DNA of 64,000 nucleotides from an uncultured Lachnospiraceae bacterium. Its GTDB lineage: Bacteria; Bacillota; Clostridia; Lachnospirales; Lachnospiraceae. Shown here piece after piece: positions 35,291 through 43,920 of the stretch (within the stretch, counting starts at the first letter, position 1; the number at the start of each line of letters is the position of its first letter). Position numbers and translations under genes: made by a program. The notes beneath the pieces were generated by a model that was not told the DNA's origin, searched no databases, and worked only from the letters and a program-made list of their open reading frames with translations. The DNA is taken from contig CAJTPO010000022.1 of assembly GCA_910578115.1 (NCBI GenBank), positions 1,361 to 65,360 on the forward strand, given 5' to 3'.

Positions 35291-36202
35291 ATGCAGAATA
35301 ACTCATTAGGAGACATTATCCGTTCTCTCAGGAAAAAGGCGCATCTGTCTCAGGAGCAGCTGGCTGACGGCATTTGTTCACCGGTTTCGATCTCCCGTAT
35401 AGAAAACGGGATGCAGATGCCTTCGGGTACGGTGCTGGAGGCGCTTTTGTCGAGACTTGGCACAAGTACATATCAGCTCTGCGATATTTATTACAGGAGT
35501 GAGAAACAGCTGGCCTTTGAACAGGAGGCGGAGGGGGTACGCAGCGCCGTCGCAGAAGGAAATCTGGCGGAAGCCAAAAAGCGTCTGGCATGTCTTGCGA
35601 AAGCGGCAGAGAAGGACAATCTGAATATGCAGTGCTTTCTCATGCTGGATGCTTCTGTGAAACTGGCGGATGGCGGGGAGCCGGAAGCGGTTTTGCGTAT
35701 ACTGGATGAGGCGCTTGCACAGACAAAGCCGGCGTTTGACTATGAAGATTTCCGCAGCGTTTTGCTGTCTGTCCGGGAAGCGAACATTCTGAGTATCAGG
35801 GCAGCCGCTCTTTCACGTTTCGGGAATCTGCCGGGGGCGATCCGTCTGGGAGAGGAACTGATGACCTGTCTGAAAAAGCACAAGAGCAGCCTGAAAGAAT
35901 ATCAGATCATCAGGATCAATCTTGCATTTAATCTCGCCCAGTGTCTGGAAAAGGAACGCCGCTGCAGCGAAGCGCTTGTCTATATCCAAATGGCTGAGGA
36001 GTTAAGTTTAAACAGCTTTGAGCAGGCGCTTTTGCCGGAGATAGAATTTGGCAGGGCGAAGATCTGTCATCTGTTGGGAAATGATAAGGAATGTACAGCG
36101 ATCTTGAAGGCCATTGTGCCCTATATGAAGCTGGTCCATAAGACTGAATTTGCCGAAATTGTGTGTGACTATGCGGAAAAGGAGCTGGGGCTCATTATTT
36201 GA
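35291..36202 (+). CDS. XRE-family regulator with TPR-like C-terminal domain (Rgg/PlcR-like)
   Basis: A 303-residue protein starting at ATG 35291 after AAAGGAAAG. Residues 5-62 form an HTH_XRE domain (LSQEQLADGICSPVSISRIENG, in part); residues 90-300 are all-helical with TPR-like pairs. This plan matches RRNPP-type regulators, which bind short exported signalling peptides. A full ABC exporter follows 135 bases downstream. No obvious pheromone gene is seen on either side. Assignment to the peptide-sensing class is inference from architecture. Confidence 0.7.
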   Translation: MQNNSLGDIIRSLRKKAHLSQEQLADGICSPVSISRIENGMQMPSGTVLEALLSRLGTSTYQLCDIYYRSEKQLAFEQEAEGVRSAVAEGNLAEAKKRLACLAKAAEKDNLNMQCFLMLDASVKLADGGEPEAVLRILDEALAQTKPAFDYEDFRSVLLSVREANILSIRAAALSRFGNLPGAIRLGEELMTCLKKHKSSLKEYQIIRINLAFNLAQCLEKERRCSEALVYIQMAEELSLNSFEQALLPEIEFGRAKICHLLGNDKECTAILKAIVPYMKLVHKTEFAEIVCDYAEKELGLII

Positions 36203-36260
36203 TTTTGACTGCGTTCCATATAACAAATCATGTAAGTTTTTCTTTAACGTGCGCCGTTAT

Positions 36261-36313
36261 GTCTTTTTACGAAGAGCAGGAGTATAGTAGCCATACGGGT
36301 GGTGTAAAAAGAC
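36261..36313. promoter_or_regulatory. 10-bp inverted repeat in the regulator/exporter spacer
   Basis: GTCTTTTTAC (36261-36270) and GTAAAAAGAC (36304-36313) are perfect inverted repeats 33 bases apart, ending 24 bases before the ABC start codon. It may be the binding site of the XRE regulator or an RNA hairpin controlling the exporter. Confidence 0.45.
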
Positions 36314-36337
36314 AGCCACCGGAAAGGCGGACATAGG

Positions 36338-37987
36338 ATGCGGGCGTATGTATTTCATCAAAATAAATGTCGATGGGGAATCTTCCTTGTGTTTCAGACG
36401 ATAAGAACTGTGGGGACAGTCGGTGTGGCCGTATTGATCAATCTGTTGATCGATGCTGTTTCTGCCGCGATGGCAGCCCGGAACGTAAAGCCTCTGACAG
36501 ACTGCATGTTGATTTGCGGCCTGTATGCTTTTGCTCTGGGCGGCGCTGTCTTTTTGGCGGAACATTTGAAGGCTGTCAATATAAAACATATCATGCTGCA
36601 GATACGAAGCGGCATCATGCGGGGCATCCTTGAGAAAGAGAGGATAGCAGACCAGAGAAAGAACAGTGCGGCATATATAGCGCTTTTGGGACAAAGTCTT
36701 GACAGCTTTGAAGAAAACTATCTGAAAAATCTGATCGCTGTTTATGATTCACTGACAGGTATGATCATTGCGGCGGCCCTTTTATTCTATATCAATCCGT
36801 TTATTGCCGTAATTTCTATTGCAGCCATGGCCATTCCGGGTCTGATTCCCGGATTTTTTGGAAAAAGACTGGGTGTTTTACAGAAGATCAATCTGCAGAA
36901 CACAGCCGGCTATCATGCAAAGATCAAGGATATATGCAGTGGCTTTGAAGTCATAAAAACCTGTCGGGCGGAGAAACAAATGGAAGAACTTCATGATGCG
37001 GGTTCCGTTTTGCTGGAAGACGGCAAGGAGCGAACAGCGGATACAATGGCAGTATTGTATGGTCTGGCAAATATGGCATCTGTTGCAGTACAGTTTCTGG
37101 TCATGTCCCTGGCGGGGGTGTTTGCTGTGAATGGTCTGATCACGATCGGCAGCATCATTGCGGTGACACAGCTTACCGGGCAGGTGATCTCTCCGGCCTT
37201 TCAGTTATCTGCCCGGATCAGTCAGCTCAAAGGGGTCAGACCGGTCTGTGAACAGATGGAAGCAAATCTGCTGCCTGCGGGTGCATGTGAGTTGAAAGCG
37301 GACCTGCCGGAAATGGAACGGACATTGACGCTTGAGGATGTTTCTTTTGCATATGATAATGCAGTGGTGATAGATCATGTCAGCCTGCAGTTTGAACGCG
37401 GCAGGAAATATGCTGTAGTGGGCAGGAGCGGAAGCGGAAAAAGCACACTGTTAAAGCTGCTGGCCGGATATTACGACAGTTATGCGGGCAGGATTCTTGC
37501 GGACGGAGAAAGTGACAGGAAGACAGGAGCCGCGTGGATTCATCAGGAAGTGTTTCTGTTTGATGATACGATCCGGAATAATATCACTTTATACAAACCA
37601 TATGATGAGGATGAGATCAAAAGGGCCTGCCATCTGGCCGGGCTGGATGATGTGCTCGGCCGCCTGCCCGCCGGACTGGACACAGAGGCGGCGGAAAACG
37701 GCTCTCGTTTTTCCGGCGGCGAGAGGCAGCGGATCGCGGTGGCAAGAGCCATATTACACAGAAAGAATCTGTTTTTGCTGGATGAAGCAACCTCCGCTCT
37801 GGACAGCGAGACTACGGAATTTGTAGAAGACAGCATTCTTTCTCTGGAAAATGTCACCTGCATAGCGGTCACACACAAACTTACGCCGGAATCTTTGAGA
37901 AAGTATGATGAGATATTGGTGATGGAACATGGAAAAATCGTGGAGCAGGGCAGTTTCGACAGGCTATCCGCCCGAATACTTCCTTGA
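36338..37987 (+). CDS. ABC exporter half-transporter (TMD-NBD)
   Basis: A 549-residue protein: transmembrane domain about 1-300, NBD about 320-549. Walker A GRSGSGKST, signature FSGGERQR, Walker B LFLLDEATSALD and H-loop VTHK are present. It is a different subfamily from the six-gene array (LDEATSALD instead of LDEPTxxLDP) and is shorter. Being paired with an XRE/TPR regulator, it could form a homodimeric exporter controlled by it. Start ATG 36338 has GGAAAGGCGG upstream. Confidence 0.8.
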   Translation: MRAYVFHQNKCRWGIFLVFQTIRTVGTVGVAVLINLLIDAVSAAMAARNVKPLTDCMLICGLYAFALGGAVFLAEHLKAVNIKHIMLQIRSGIMRGILEKERIADQRKNSAAYIALLGQSLDSFEENYLKNLIAVYDSLTGMIIAAALLFYINPFIAVISIAAMAIPGLIPGFFGKRLGVLQKINLQNTAGYHAKIKDICSGFEVIKTCRAEKQMEELHDAGSVLLEDGKERTADTMAVLYGLANMASVAVQFLVMSLAGVFAVNGLITIGSIIAVTQLTGQVISPAFQLSARISQLKGVRPVCEQMEANLLPAGACELKADLPEMERTLTLEDVSFAYDNAVVIDHVSLQFERGRKYAVVGRSGSGKSTLLKLLAGYYDSYAGRILADGESDRKTGAAWIHQEVFLFDDTIRNNITLYKPYDEDEIKRACHLAGLDDVLGRLPAGLDTEAAENGSRFSGGERQRIAVARAILHRKNLFLLDEATSALDSETTEFVEDSILSLENVTCIAVTHKLTPESLRKYDEILVMEHGKIVEQGSFDRLSARILP

Positions 37988-38074
37988 AATCCGCCTGACC
38001 GTATGCTAGGATAAAGGAGTGGAACAGGCTGCATGAGAGTGTGAAGCGAGAGGAATGACAGGAGAAAAGCGGAA

Positions 38075-39004
38075 ATGAAATATTTAAAATATCTGGTAAT
38101 CGGGGCAGGCGGCACGGGCGGCAGTATCGGCGCCTATATGACGGAGGCGGGCAAAGACGTGACCTTGATCGCACGCGGGGAGCACCTTAAACAGATGCAG
38201 GAACATGGCCTGTGCATGGAGACGACAGCCAAGGGAAACTACACGGTGCGGCCGATCAAGGCAGTGGACATGGCACATTATGAGGAGCAGCCGGATGCCA
38301 TTTTTGTCTGCGTGAAAGGATATTCACTGGAGGAAACGCTTCCGTTTATCAGACGGGTCGCGGGAGCGGATACCATAGTCATCCCGATCCTGAATATCTA
38401 TGGAACAGGCGGCCGGATGCAGGAGAAGCTGCCGGAATTGTTGGTGACGGACGGTTGTATCTATATTGCGGGAGAGATTAAAGAACCGGGGACGATTCTG
38501 CTGCGGGGGGATATCTTCCGTATTGTATACGGGGTGAGAAACCCGGAGGAACTCAGGCCGGAATTGTTTGCGGTGGCGCAGGATCTGAAGGAAAGCGGCA
38601 TTGACGGTGTGCTTTCCGACAACATCAGGCGGGATGCGCTGCAGAAATTTGCCTTTGTATCTCCTATGGCGGCCTGCGGCCTGTATTATCATGTGACGGC
38701 CGGAGAAGTGCAGAAGACCGGCGATCCACGGGATACCTTTGTGAAACTGATGAAGGAGATTGACGCACTGGCGGTGGCCATGGGAGTGCCGTTCCTGGCG
38801 GATATCGTGGCGACGAACCTGCGGATTCTGGATACACTCAACCCTGAGGCGAGCACTTCCATGCAGAGGGACGTCTATGCAGGCAAACAGTCGGAGATTG
38901 ACGGCCTGATCTATGAAGTGGTGCGGATGGGGCAGCAGTACGGTGTGCCGGTGCCCGCCTATGAGATGATCGCGAAGAAGGCACAGGCAGACGGACTTAG
39001 TTAG
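38075..39004 (+). CDS. Ketopantoate reductase (PanE/ApbA) family protein
   Basis: A 309-residue NAD(P)-dependent reductase. The N-terminal Rossmann fold has VIGAGGTGGSIGAYM at residues 8-22 and LIARGEHL for cofactor recognition. The C-terminal helical domain contains the family segment DNIRRDALQKFAFVSPMAA with its catalytic Lys. The classical role is reduction of 2-dehydropantoate to pantoate, but many clostridial paralogues act on other substrates and no pan genes are adjacent. SD AGGAG precedes ATG 38075. It appears monocistronic. Confidence 0.8.
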   Translation: MKYLKYLVIGAGGTGGSIGAYMTEAGKDVTLIARGEHLKQMQEHGLCMETTAKGNYTVRPIKAVDMAHYEEQPDAIFVCVKGYSLEETLPFIRRVAGADTIVIPILNIYGTGGRMQEKLPELLVTDGCIYIAGEIKEPGTILLRGDIFRIVYGVRNPEELRPELFAVAQDLKESGIDGVLSDNIRRDALQKFAFVSPMAACGLYYHVTAGEVQKTGDPRDTFVKLMKEIDALAVAMGVPFLADIVATNLRILDTLNPEASTSMQRDVYAGKQSEIDGLIYEVVRMGQQYGVPVPAYEMIAKKAQADGLS

Positions 39005-39132
39005 AATTTCAGGGGTTTTCAGTGCGGAGCACCGGTCAGGAACACCTTAGGACGGGCTATGGGCCAGAAGCGTCAACGTGGGTGTGATAAAGCGGATGGA
39101 ACAGCGGGTTTGCAGAGAGGATAATACAGCTT

Positions 39133-39336
39133 ATGGAAACGGAAAAGAAATTTAAAGAGAAGTATCTGGCGGGGGAGATTGCCTTTGAGGAGATTGACGA
39201 TTACAGTCAGGAGTGGGGATTCAGTGACGAGCCGGTGACGCTTCGGGAATACCTGGGATTGAACGCCGAGGAAGAAGATGCGTGGGTGAGCATTGGGGAT
39301 GAGGCACTTCGGGAGCTGCTGGACCGGCAGAAATAA
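39133..39336 (+). CDS. Small conserved-looking hypothetical protein
   Basis: A 67-residue acidic protein of unknown function without signal peptide or membrane segment. The composition is balanced (EIAFEEIDDYSQEWGFSD) and it starts at ATG 39133 with AGAGAGG about 13 bases upstream. I do not recognise the family. It lies downstream of the PanE-like gene in the same direction and might be cotranscribed with the next small gene. Confidence 0.55.
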   Translation: METEKKFKEKYLAGEIAFEEIDDYSQEWGFSDEPVTLREYLGLNAEEEDAWVSIGDEALRELLDRQK

Positions 39337-39392
39337 AGGCTAGAAGGTTGTGGATCTTTTCAAGGTAAGGTGGAAGGCAAGGTGAGGAAAAT

Positions 39393-39656
39393 TTGAGATT
39401 GTTTCAGCGGGAAAAAGTGATCACGGTCAGCGACAGCAGACATAAAGAGAAGATTCAGGAAGCATTTGTGCAGCACAAGATTGAATACAAGATCAAAATA
39501 AAAGAAATCATGCAGAAGAATGCCATTGACACAGCCAGATTAGGGAGTTTTGGGAACAATAAAGTGAAGTTCCGGTATTCTTTCTATGTAGACAAAGAAG
39601 ACCGGCAGCTGGCGGACGATATTGTTAAATCTATAAGCTCCGGTTTATCATCATGA
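39393..39656 (+). CDS. Small hypothetical protein, TTG start
   Basis: An 87-residue basic soluble protein of unknown function. The proposed start is TTG 39393 following GGTGAGG; no ATG lies near the beginning. It reads VITVSDSRHKEKIQEAFVQH near the N-terminus and ends with an amphipathic helix (DDIVKSISSGL). The pattern of a short beta/helix/beta unit (KVKFRYSFYVDKED) resembles small putative signal-transducing proteins (DUF2007-like), but this is weak. Confidence 0.45.
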   Translation: MRLFQREKVITVSDSRHKEKIQEAFVQHKIEYKIKIKEIMQKNAIDTARLGSFGNNKVKFRYSFYVDKEDRQLADDIVKSISSGLSS

Positions 39657-39683
39657 ACCATTCTCCGCATATTGTGAATTCTG

Positions 39684-39760
39684 TTTCCAATGCAAAGGTG
39701 TCCGATTTAGAGAGAGGTATTGCATTGTATTAAGTTTAAATTGATGCAGTGCATTGGAAA
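39684..39760. repeat. 77-bp element bounded by 11-bp inverted repeats
   Basis: TTTCCAATGCA (39684-39694) and TGCATTGGAAA (39750-39760) are perfect inverted repeats 55 bases apart. The interior is AT-rich and non-coding, with an extra partial TGCATTG at 39721-39727. It may be a small mobile or hairpin element, or a regulatory region for the CPBP gene. A TATAAT word lies just outside its right end (about 39766-39771). Confidence 0.45.
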
Positions 39761-39942
39761 GCGGATATAATAGGTTTTGAGCGGGTAGAAACGCCGAAAA
39801 TTCCGGTAGAAGCCGTTTTCGTGGGGAGGCGGTATAAAACCCTGCCCTATGTGTTTTCTTGTCTGCAACGCCTTAAAAATCAAGCTGTGCTATAATTTGA
39901 ACCGATAATCTAACCGATAAATCGGGATTTGGAGGTAGCATT

Positions 39943-40707
39943 ATGAATAAGAGAGAACTTATTTATATCGCCGTTTTGACTTTGGTAATTGCATTTATGG
40001 ATATAACGGGTATTCCAAGTGTATTTTTTGTCAATATTCAGGTTGCAGACATAGAACCTTTCTATTTTACACTGATGATAAATTTTTTGATTATAGGAAT
40101 AATGACTTTCTTGTTTTTAAGAATACTATGTCCTAATTGGAAATTGGGATTTACAAGAACAGGATTGACAGATGGATTCAAAAAATATGGAATAATTGGA
40201 GTGGCAGTTGCGATAGTGGGATTAATTGCCTTTTATGTCGGATTATCGCCTTTTGACCGTCAGCCGTCTATTGTAAAAGTGCTTATTGAAGGCGTCATAT
40301 ATTATGTTGGTGTTGCAATAATCGAAGAACTATATGTGCGTGGTTTATTACTTAATCTTATTGAAAAGATGTTTGCAAAAAGTAAAAACAGTACTTTGAT
40401 TGCGGTTGTATTATCAGCTGTAGTCTTTGGAGTGGGACATATATTTGGTGTGTTAAACCAGTCATTACTTGTTATAGTAAGCAAAGTTGTCTGGACTGTA
40501 GGTATGGGCATATTTTTCGGAATGGTATATAAGAAAACAAGTAACTTGTGGCTGCCGATTGTTATTCATTTTCTTATCAATGTTTGTGCTTTGCCTTATT
40601 GCTTTTCAAGTATAAACGGATATGCTGATTTAACATTATATATTGTTGTGCCCGTGTATATAATTTTGGGAATATATAGTTTTATGGAGTTAAAGAAAGA
40701 AGTGTGA
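39943..40707 (+). CDS. CPBP-family intramembrane metalloprotease
   Basis: A 254-residue AT-rich gene encoding about seven or eight membrane helices. CPBP/Abi motifs are in place: EELYVRG (residues about 127-133; Glu-Glu and Arg), FGVGHIFG (His, about 160-168) and VIHFLIN (His, about 206-212). Such proteases serve in CAAX-like processing, bacteriocin self-immunity or bacteriocin maturation. An extended -10 (TGCTATAAT) lies at about 39888-39896, and a short palindrome CCGATAAATCGG is in the leader (39914-39925). It borders a mobile-element scar and stands next to an antimicrobial-peptide immunity locus, which favours an immunity role. Confidence 0.8.
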   Translation: MNKRELIYIAVLTLVIAFMDITGIPSVFFVNIQVADIEPFYFTLMINFLIIGIMTFLFLRILCPNWKLGFTRTGLTDGFKKYGIIGVAVAIVGLIAFYVGLSPFDRQPSIVKVLIEGVIYYVGVAIIEELYVRGLLLNLIEKMFAKSKNSTLIAVVLSAVVFGVGHIFGVLNQSLLVIVSKVVWTVGMGIFFGMVYKKTSNLWLPIVIHFLINVCALPYCFSSINGYADLTLYIVVPVYIILGIYSFMELKKEV

Positions 40708-40789
40708 AATTCCAGTTTATCGGTCTAATAAAAGTCCAAAACAGGGCGGCGGTAACAGGCATTGACTATCCCGCCGCCTTGTCTGTTAT

Positions 40790-40925
40790 GTGCGCCTGGC
40801 GGCGCACGTTTCTAACGGGTTAAAATCTCGAATCCGCCCGGTAGTGGGAAGGATATAGCCGAAAGCAAGGGTGTCGTGGGCGACTACGAATCTGAAGGAA
40901 GCTGGATGTGAGGAACAGACTGACT
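40790..40925 (+). mobile_element. 5'-end fragment resembling a group II intron
   Basis: GTGCGCC (40790-40796) and GGCGCAC (40801-40807) form a perfect hairpin at what looks like the GUGYG intron 5' end. It is followed by stretches that recall domain I of Firmicute group II introns: CTCGAATCCGCCCGG, AAGCAAGGGTGTCG and CTGAAGGAAGCTGGATG. No maturase or 3' domain V is nearby, and the downstream sequence enters the truncated recombinase-type frame. It would therefore be a 5'-truncated relic of about 130 bases. Recognition is from memory of intron sequences, not from an alignment. Confidence 0.45.
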
Positions 40926-41180
40926 CACGGGCAAATCTCTGGTGTCAAAAAGCCCCATGCGGCGGCATAGGCGTTTTGTCCTGTCCTTGCGCTCCTGTGC
41001 CTTTTGCTCCTGCATAAGCTGTCTGCTCCTGCTTTCAAGCTGCCGGATTTCCTGCTCTGTTGGCTCTGCAGGCTTCTTCTGGTTCTGTATGCTGTTGCTT
41101 TCGCCGCCGTCCCTGTCCTCGTCCCCCACGGATAGGCGGGAGTAAAGGGCTGTGATTTTGCTGTAATCATTCTTGCGCAT
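40884..41180 (-). pseudogene. Recombinase/DUF3847-like chimeric remnant
   Basis: The minus-strand frame begins with MRKNDYSKITALYSRLSVGD, the usual N-terminus of large serine recombinases of conjugative elements (catalytic Ser in SRLS). After about 35 residues (SNSIQNQKK) it jumps into a sequence like the DUF3847 accessory protein of the same elements (RQLMQEQKAQERKDRTKRLC). The end (about 40884-40925) runs into the intron-like fragment. This is a deletion scar of an integrative element. An SD (AGGAGG) sits 2 bases before the ATG. Confidence 0.6.
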
Positions 41181-41228
41181 ATCCTCCTGCGTCAATACAG
41201 GTGTTGCTTACAGTTAAGATTATGCACC

Positions 41229-41957
41229 TTACCGCGCATGCCGCCGCAATCCCGCCACGGCCAATCTACAAAACAACACCGCATAGAGAACACAGGAGAG
41301 CACAAACATTTTTCCATTAATCTCCATCTGCGGATTGTTGGCGCGCATACCGAGGCTGTAAAGGGAATAGGGATAGAAGAGTCCCAGTCCCTGGCTGGTG
41401 GCCAGCAGGCTGCCGATACCGCCCACCAGGCTGATGCCGATGGGGATGGCGAAAGAGCGGATCATCATGGAGAGGGCAAGCTGGATGCAGCAGATAATGA
41501 TGCCGCCCAGGGTGCCGCAGAGAAACCACTCCAGGGTTTGCGGGGGAAAAGCGGTATCCAGCCCGCATAATCTGCCGCATAGAAAGTAGAGAAAGAAAAT
41601 CCAGCCATTGCCCAGCACGATCATCTTTGCAGCCTGAACAAGTTTGCCCAGGTAGAGGCACAGCAGAGGTACGGGTGTGGTCAGAAAACTGTTCCAGTTG
41701 GTCCGAAGGTGCTCCAGGCGCCACAGGTAGGAACAGAAGGTGCCGATCAGCGCCGGCATAAAGAAACTGCACAGAAACAGCGAATGCTGTGACCAGAGGC
41801 TGAACCATTCGTTTTGCAGGACGCCCTGATTTGCAAGATAATTGTTGGTGCCGAAGAAGGCCGACAGGACTGGCAGTGCAAAGAAGGCCAGCCAGACAGG
41901 GCTGCGTTTCAGTTTCAGGCGTTCTGCCCTGATCGTTCTCATTAAGTGTGTATGCAT
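41229..41957 (-). CDS. ABC-2 permease of antimicrobial-peptide immunity transporter (second permease)
   Basis: A 242-residue membrane protein with six helices and a short N-terminal cytoplasmic segment RTIRAERLKLKRSP, typical of lantibiotic-immunity permeases (MutG/EpiG/NisG group). ATG 41957 has AAAGGAGAG upstream; the longer frame from 42065 overlaps the preceding gene region without an SD. It is the distal gene of a three-gene minus-strand operon with another permease and an ATPase. Confidence 0.8.
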   Translation of the reverse strand: MHTHLMRTIRAERLKLKRSPVWLAFFALPVLSAFFGTNNYLANQGVLQNEWFSLWSQHSLFLCSFFMPALIGTFCSYLWRLEHLRTNWNSFLTTPVPLLCLYLGKLVQAAKMIVLGNGWIFFLYFLCGRLCGLDTAFPPQTLEWFLCGTLGGIIICCIQLALSMMIRSFAIPIGISLVGGIGSLLATSQGLGLFYPYSLYSLGMRANNPQMEINGKMFVLSCVLYAVLFCRLAVAGLRRHAR

Positions 41958-42007
41958 AATGTTCTCTCCTTTTTTTGAAATATTGTCCATCTGTAAGAGG
42001 ATGCCGC

Positions 42008-42760
42008 TCAGTTTTCCCTGCGGGAAAAAAGGAGCCGGCCGGCGGCATAGAAGACCACAAGCCACACGAAGATCATGCCGACGGCAGCCAGTTCCACAGG
42101 AGAATACAGGCGGTAGGAAAAGACGGCATTCTGTGTATCATCATTCCACGCCATGGTCACCAGTGTTCCGCTGAGATTGCCGCCCCAGGGAAGAAAAGAG
42201 TATGTCCGTACAAGCGTCAGGAGCAGGGCCAGGAGGGAGCCGCAAAGGCCTGCGACCAGCGGGATCATCTGGCCTGCGATCAGCATGGAGAGGGTCAGCT
42301 GCAGCAGGAAAAGTGCGCTGTTGCTGGCCAGTTTTAAACCATAGGATAAAAGATAGTGTGCGGCGTCAGGATGGCCCTGGTAACCCACCATATATCCCAG
42401 CAGGATAAAAAGAGCGTACTGTGCGGCAAACATGACAGTGATGATGAACAGGCCGCAGACAGCCTTGGCATGAAAGAGACTGCCCGGTCCGCGCAGGGTT
42501 TTCAGCTGTTTGTACATACAGCCCTTGTGTTCGATATCGGCGAGGCGTGAGGCCAGAACCGCCATGATGGGCGGAACCATGACGGCATCCAGCACCGAGA
42601 TATAGTAAAGCAGGGACAGAAAGCCCTGTTCCTGGGCCAGCGGCGTGGGATCGTGCAGCGCCCACAGTCCCCACAGAAACTGTGCGATCAGATAGGCGGC
42701 CATAGTCAGGCCGATCTTTCTTCTTTTGATCTTATAAAATTCCAGCATAAGTATTTTCAT
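42008..42760 (-). CDS. ABC-2 permease of antimicrobial-peptide immunity transporter (first permease)
   Basis: A 250-residue membrane protein with six helices, opening MKILMLEFYKIKRRKIGL. This is the canonical N-terminus of MutE/EpiE/NisE-type permeases. It overlaps the ATPase gene by 4 bases (ATGA-type). The two permeases with one ATPase would make a transporter that expels lantibiotic- or bacitracin-like peptides from the membrane. Confidence 0.85.
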   Translation of the reverse strand: MKILMLEFYKIKRRKIGLTMAAYLIAQFLWGLWALHDPTPLAQEQGFLSLLYYISVLDAVMVPPIMAVLASRLADIEHKGCMYKQLKTLRGPGSLFHAKAVCGLFIITVMFAAQYALFILLGYMVGYQGHPDAAHYLLSYGLKLASNSALFLLQLTLSMLIAGQMIPLVAGLCGSLLALLLTLVRTYSFLPWGGNLSGTLVTMAWNDDTQNAVFSYRLYSPVELAAVGMIFVWLVVFYAAGRLLFSRREN

Positions 42761-43677
42761 AGACTGGTCTCCTTTCCGGTCAGGGCCAGGAAGATGTCTT
42801 CCAGACTGTTCTCTCTTTTTTCGATCCGGTAGAGCGGGATGTTCTGCTCACATAACTGCCTGCAGAGGGCGGCGATCCGGTTGTCGTCCGTCATGGGGAT
42901 TAACAGATAGTCGTCTTCTTTTGTCACTTCCAGGCCGCTTCGGCGGAGCAGGGAAAGGGTTTCGGCCGGTCGGCCGGTGCGCAGGGCGATCTGTTGTGTG
43001 GCATGGGTATGCAGTTTTGCCATGGTATCCTGAAAAACCAGGCGTCCTTTGCGGATGATGCCCACATGGTCAGCCATCTGATCGATCTCGCCAAGCAGGT
43101 GGGAGGAGACCACCACGGTGATGCCGTACTCGGCAGGCAGCGTGCAGATCAGCTCCCGCATTTCCTGAATGCCGGCGGGATCCAGACCGTTGGTCGGCTC
43201 ATCCAGGATCAGCAGTCTGGGAAATCCGAGCAGCGCACTGGCCAGTCCCAGACGCTGTTTCATACCAAGTGAATAGTGGCTGACTTTCTTTTTGCGGGCT
43301 TCCTCAAGGCGGACAATGCGCAGTACCCTGTCAATGTCTTCTTTCGGGCAGCCTTTCAGCGTCTGCAGAATGTGCAGATTCTCCTCGCCGGTCAGGTGGC
43401 CGTAGTAACTGGGAGATTCGATCAGGGAACCCGTCGCGGACAGAAGCTGGATGCGGTTCGTTTCCTTTAAGGGGGAGCCGAAAAGGGTGATGGAGCCGGT
43501 GGTGGGTCTGACCAGCCCGAGGATCATTTTCAGGGTAGTGGATTTTCCGGCTCCGTTAGGACCCAGAAAGCCGTAGATGGCGCCCTGTGGGACCTGCATG
43601 TGCAGGGAATTGACACAAAGTGCTTTGCCGTATTGCTTTGTGAGATTTGTGGTCTCGATCAGATTTTGTGTTTTCAT
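42757..43677 (-). CDS. BcrA/NisF-type ABC transporter ATP-binding protein
   Basis: A 306-residue ATPase. Walker A GPNGAGKST (about 38-46), signature YSLGMKQRLGLA, Walker B LLILDEPTNGLDP and an H-loop SSHLL are present, as in the lantibiotic protection/bacitracin export family. The C-terminal 80 residues form the typical accessory domain ending SLEDIFLALTG. SD AAAGGA precedes ATG 43677. It is transcribed divergently from the response-regulator gene; the 243-base spacer probably contains sites for that regulator. Confidence 0.85.
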   Translation of the reverse strand: MKTQNLIETTNLTKQYGKALCVNSLHMQVPQGAIYGFLGPNGAGKSTTLKMILGLVRPTTGSITLFGSPLKETNRIQLLSATGSLIESPSYYGHLTGEENLHILQTLKGCPKEDIDRVLRIVRLEEARKKKVSHYSLGMKQRLGLASALLGFPRLLILDEPTNGLDPAGIQEMRELICTLPAEYGITVVVSSHLLGEIDQMADHVGIIRKGRLVFQDTMAKLHTHATQQIALRTGRPAETLSLLRRSGLEVTKEDDYLLIPMTDDNRIAALCRQLCEQNIPLYRIEKRENSLEDIFLALTGKETSL

Positions 43678-43688
43678 ATGCGTCCTTT

Positions 43689-43753
43689 CTATGATGCTCG
43701 CTATTGGTTTTTCTTTTTTATGAAAAAAGGTATCTCTCGCAGGAACATCATAG
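43689..43753. promoter_or_regulatory. Inverted-repeat region in the divergent BcrA/response-regulator spacer
   Basis: CTATGATG (43689-43696) and CATCATAG (43746-43753) are perfect inverted repeats. Between them lies a second palindrome CTTTTTTATGAAAAAAG at about 43713-43729, and the words GCTCGC and TCTCGC flank it. This is a good candidate control region for the immunity transporter. A TATACT word at about 43851-43856 may be the -10 for the response-regulator gene. Confidence 0.4.
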
Positions 43754-43920
43754 GATAAGCGTAAGCGGCGCGCCTTACGACCCGATGAAGGTTACATTAC
43801 ATTTACCTTAAGAATGATCCGCAGCGGTTTCGGGAAACGGGAAAAGATAGTATACTTTAAGCAGAGCAGTGTCTTAGGGACATGACCTGCAGACGAAGAA
43901 AGAGAGACATGGAGGGAAAC

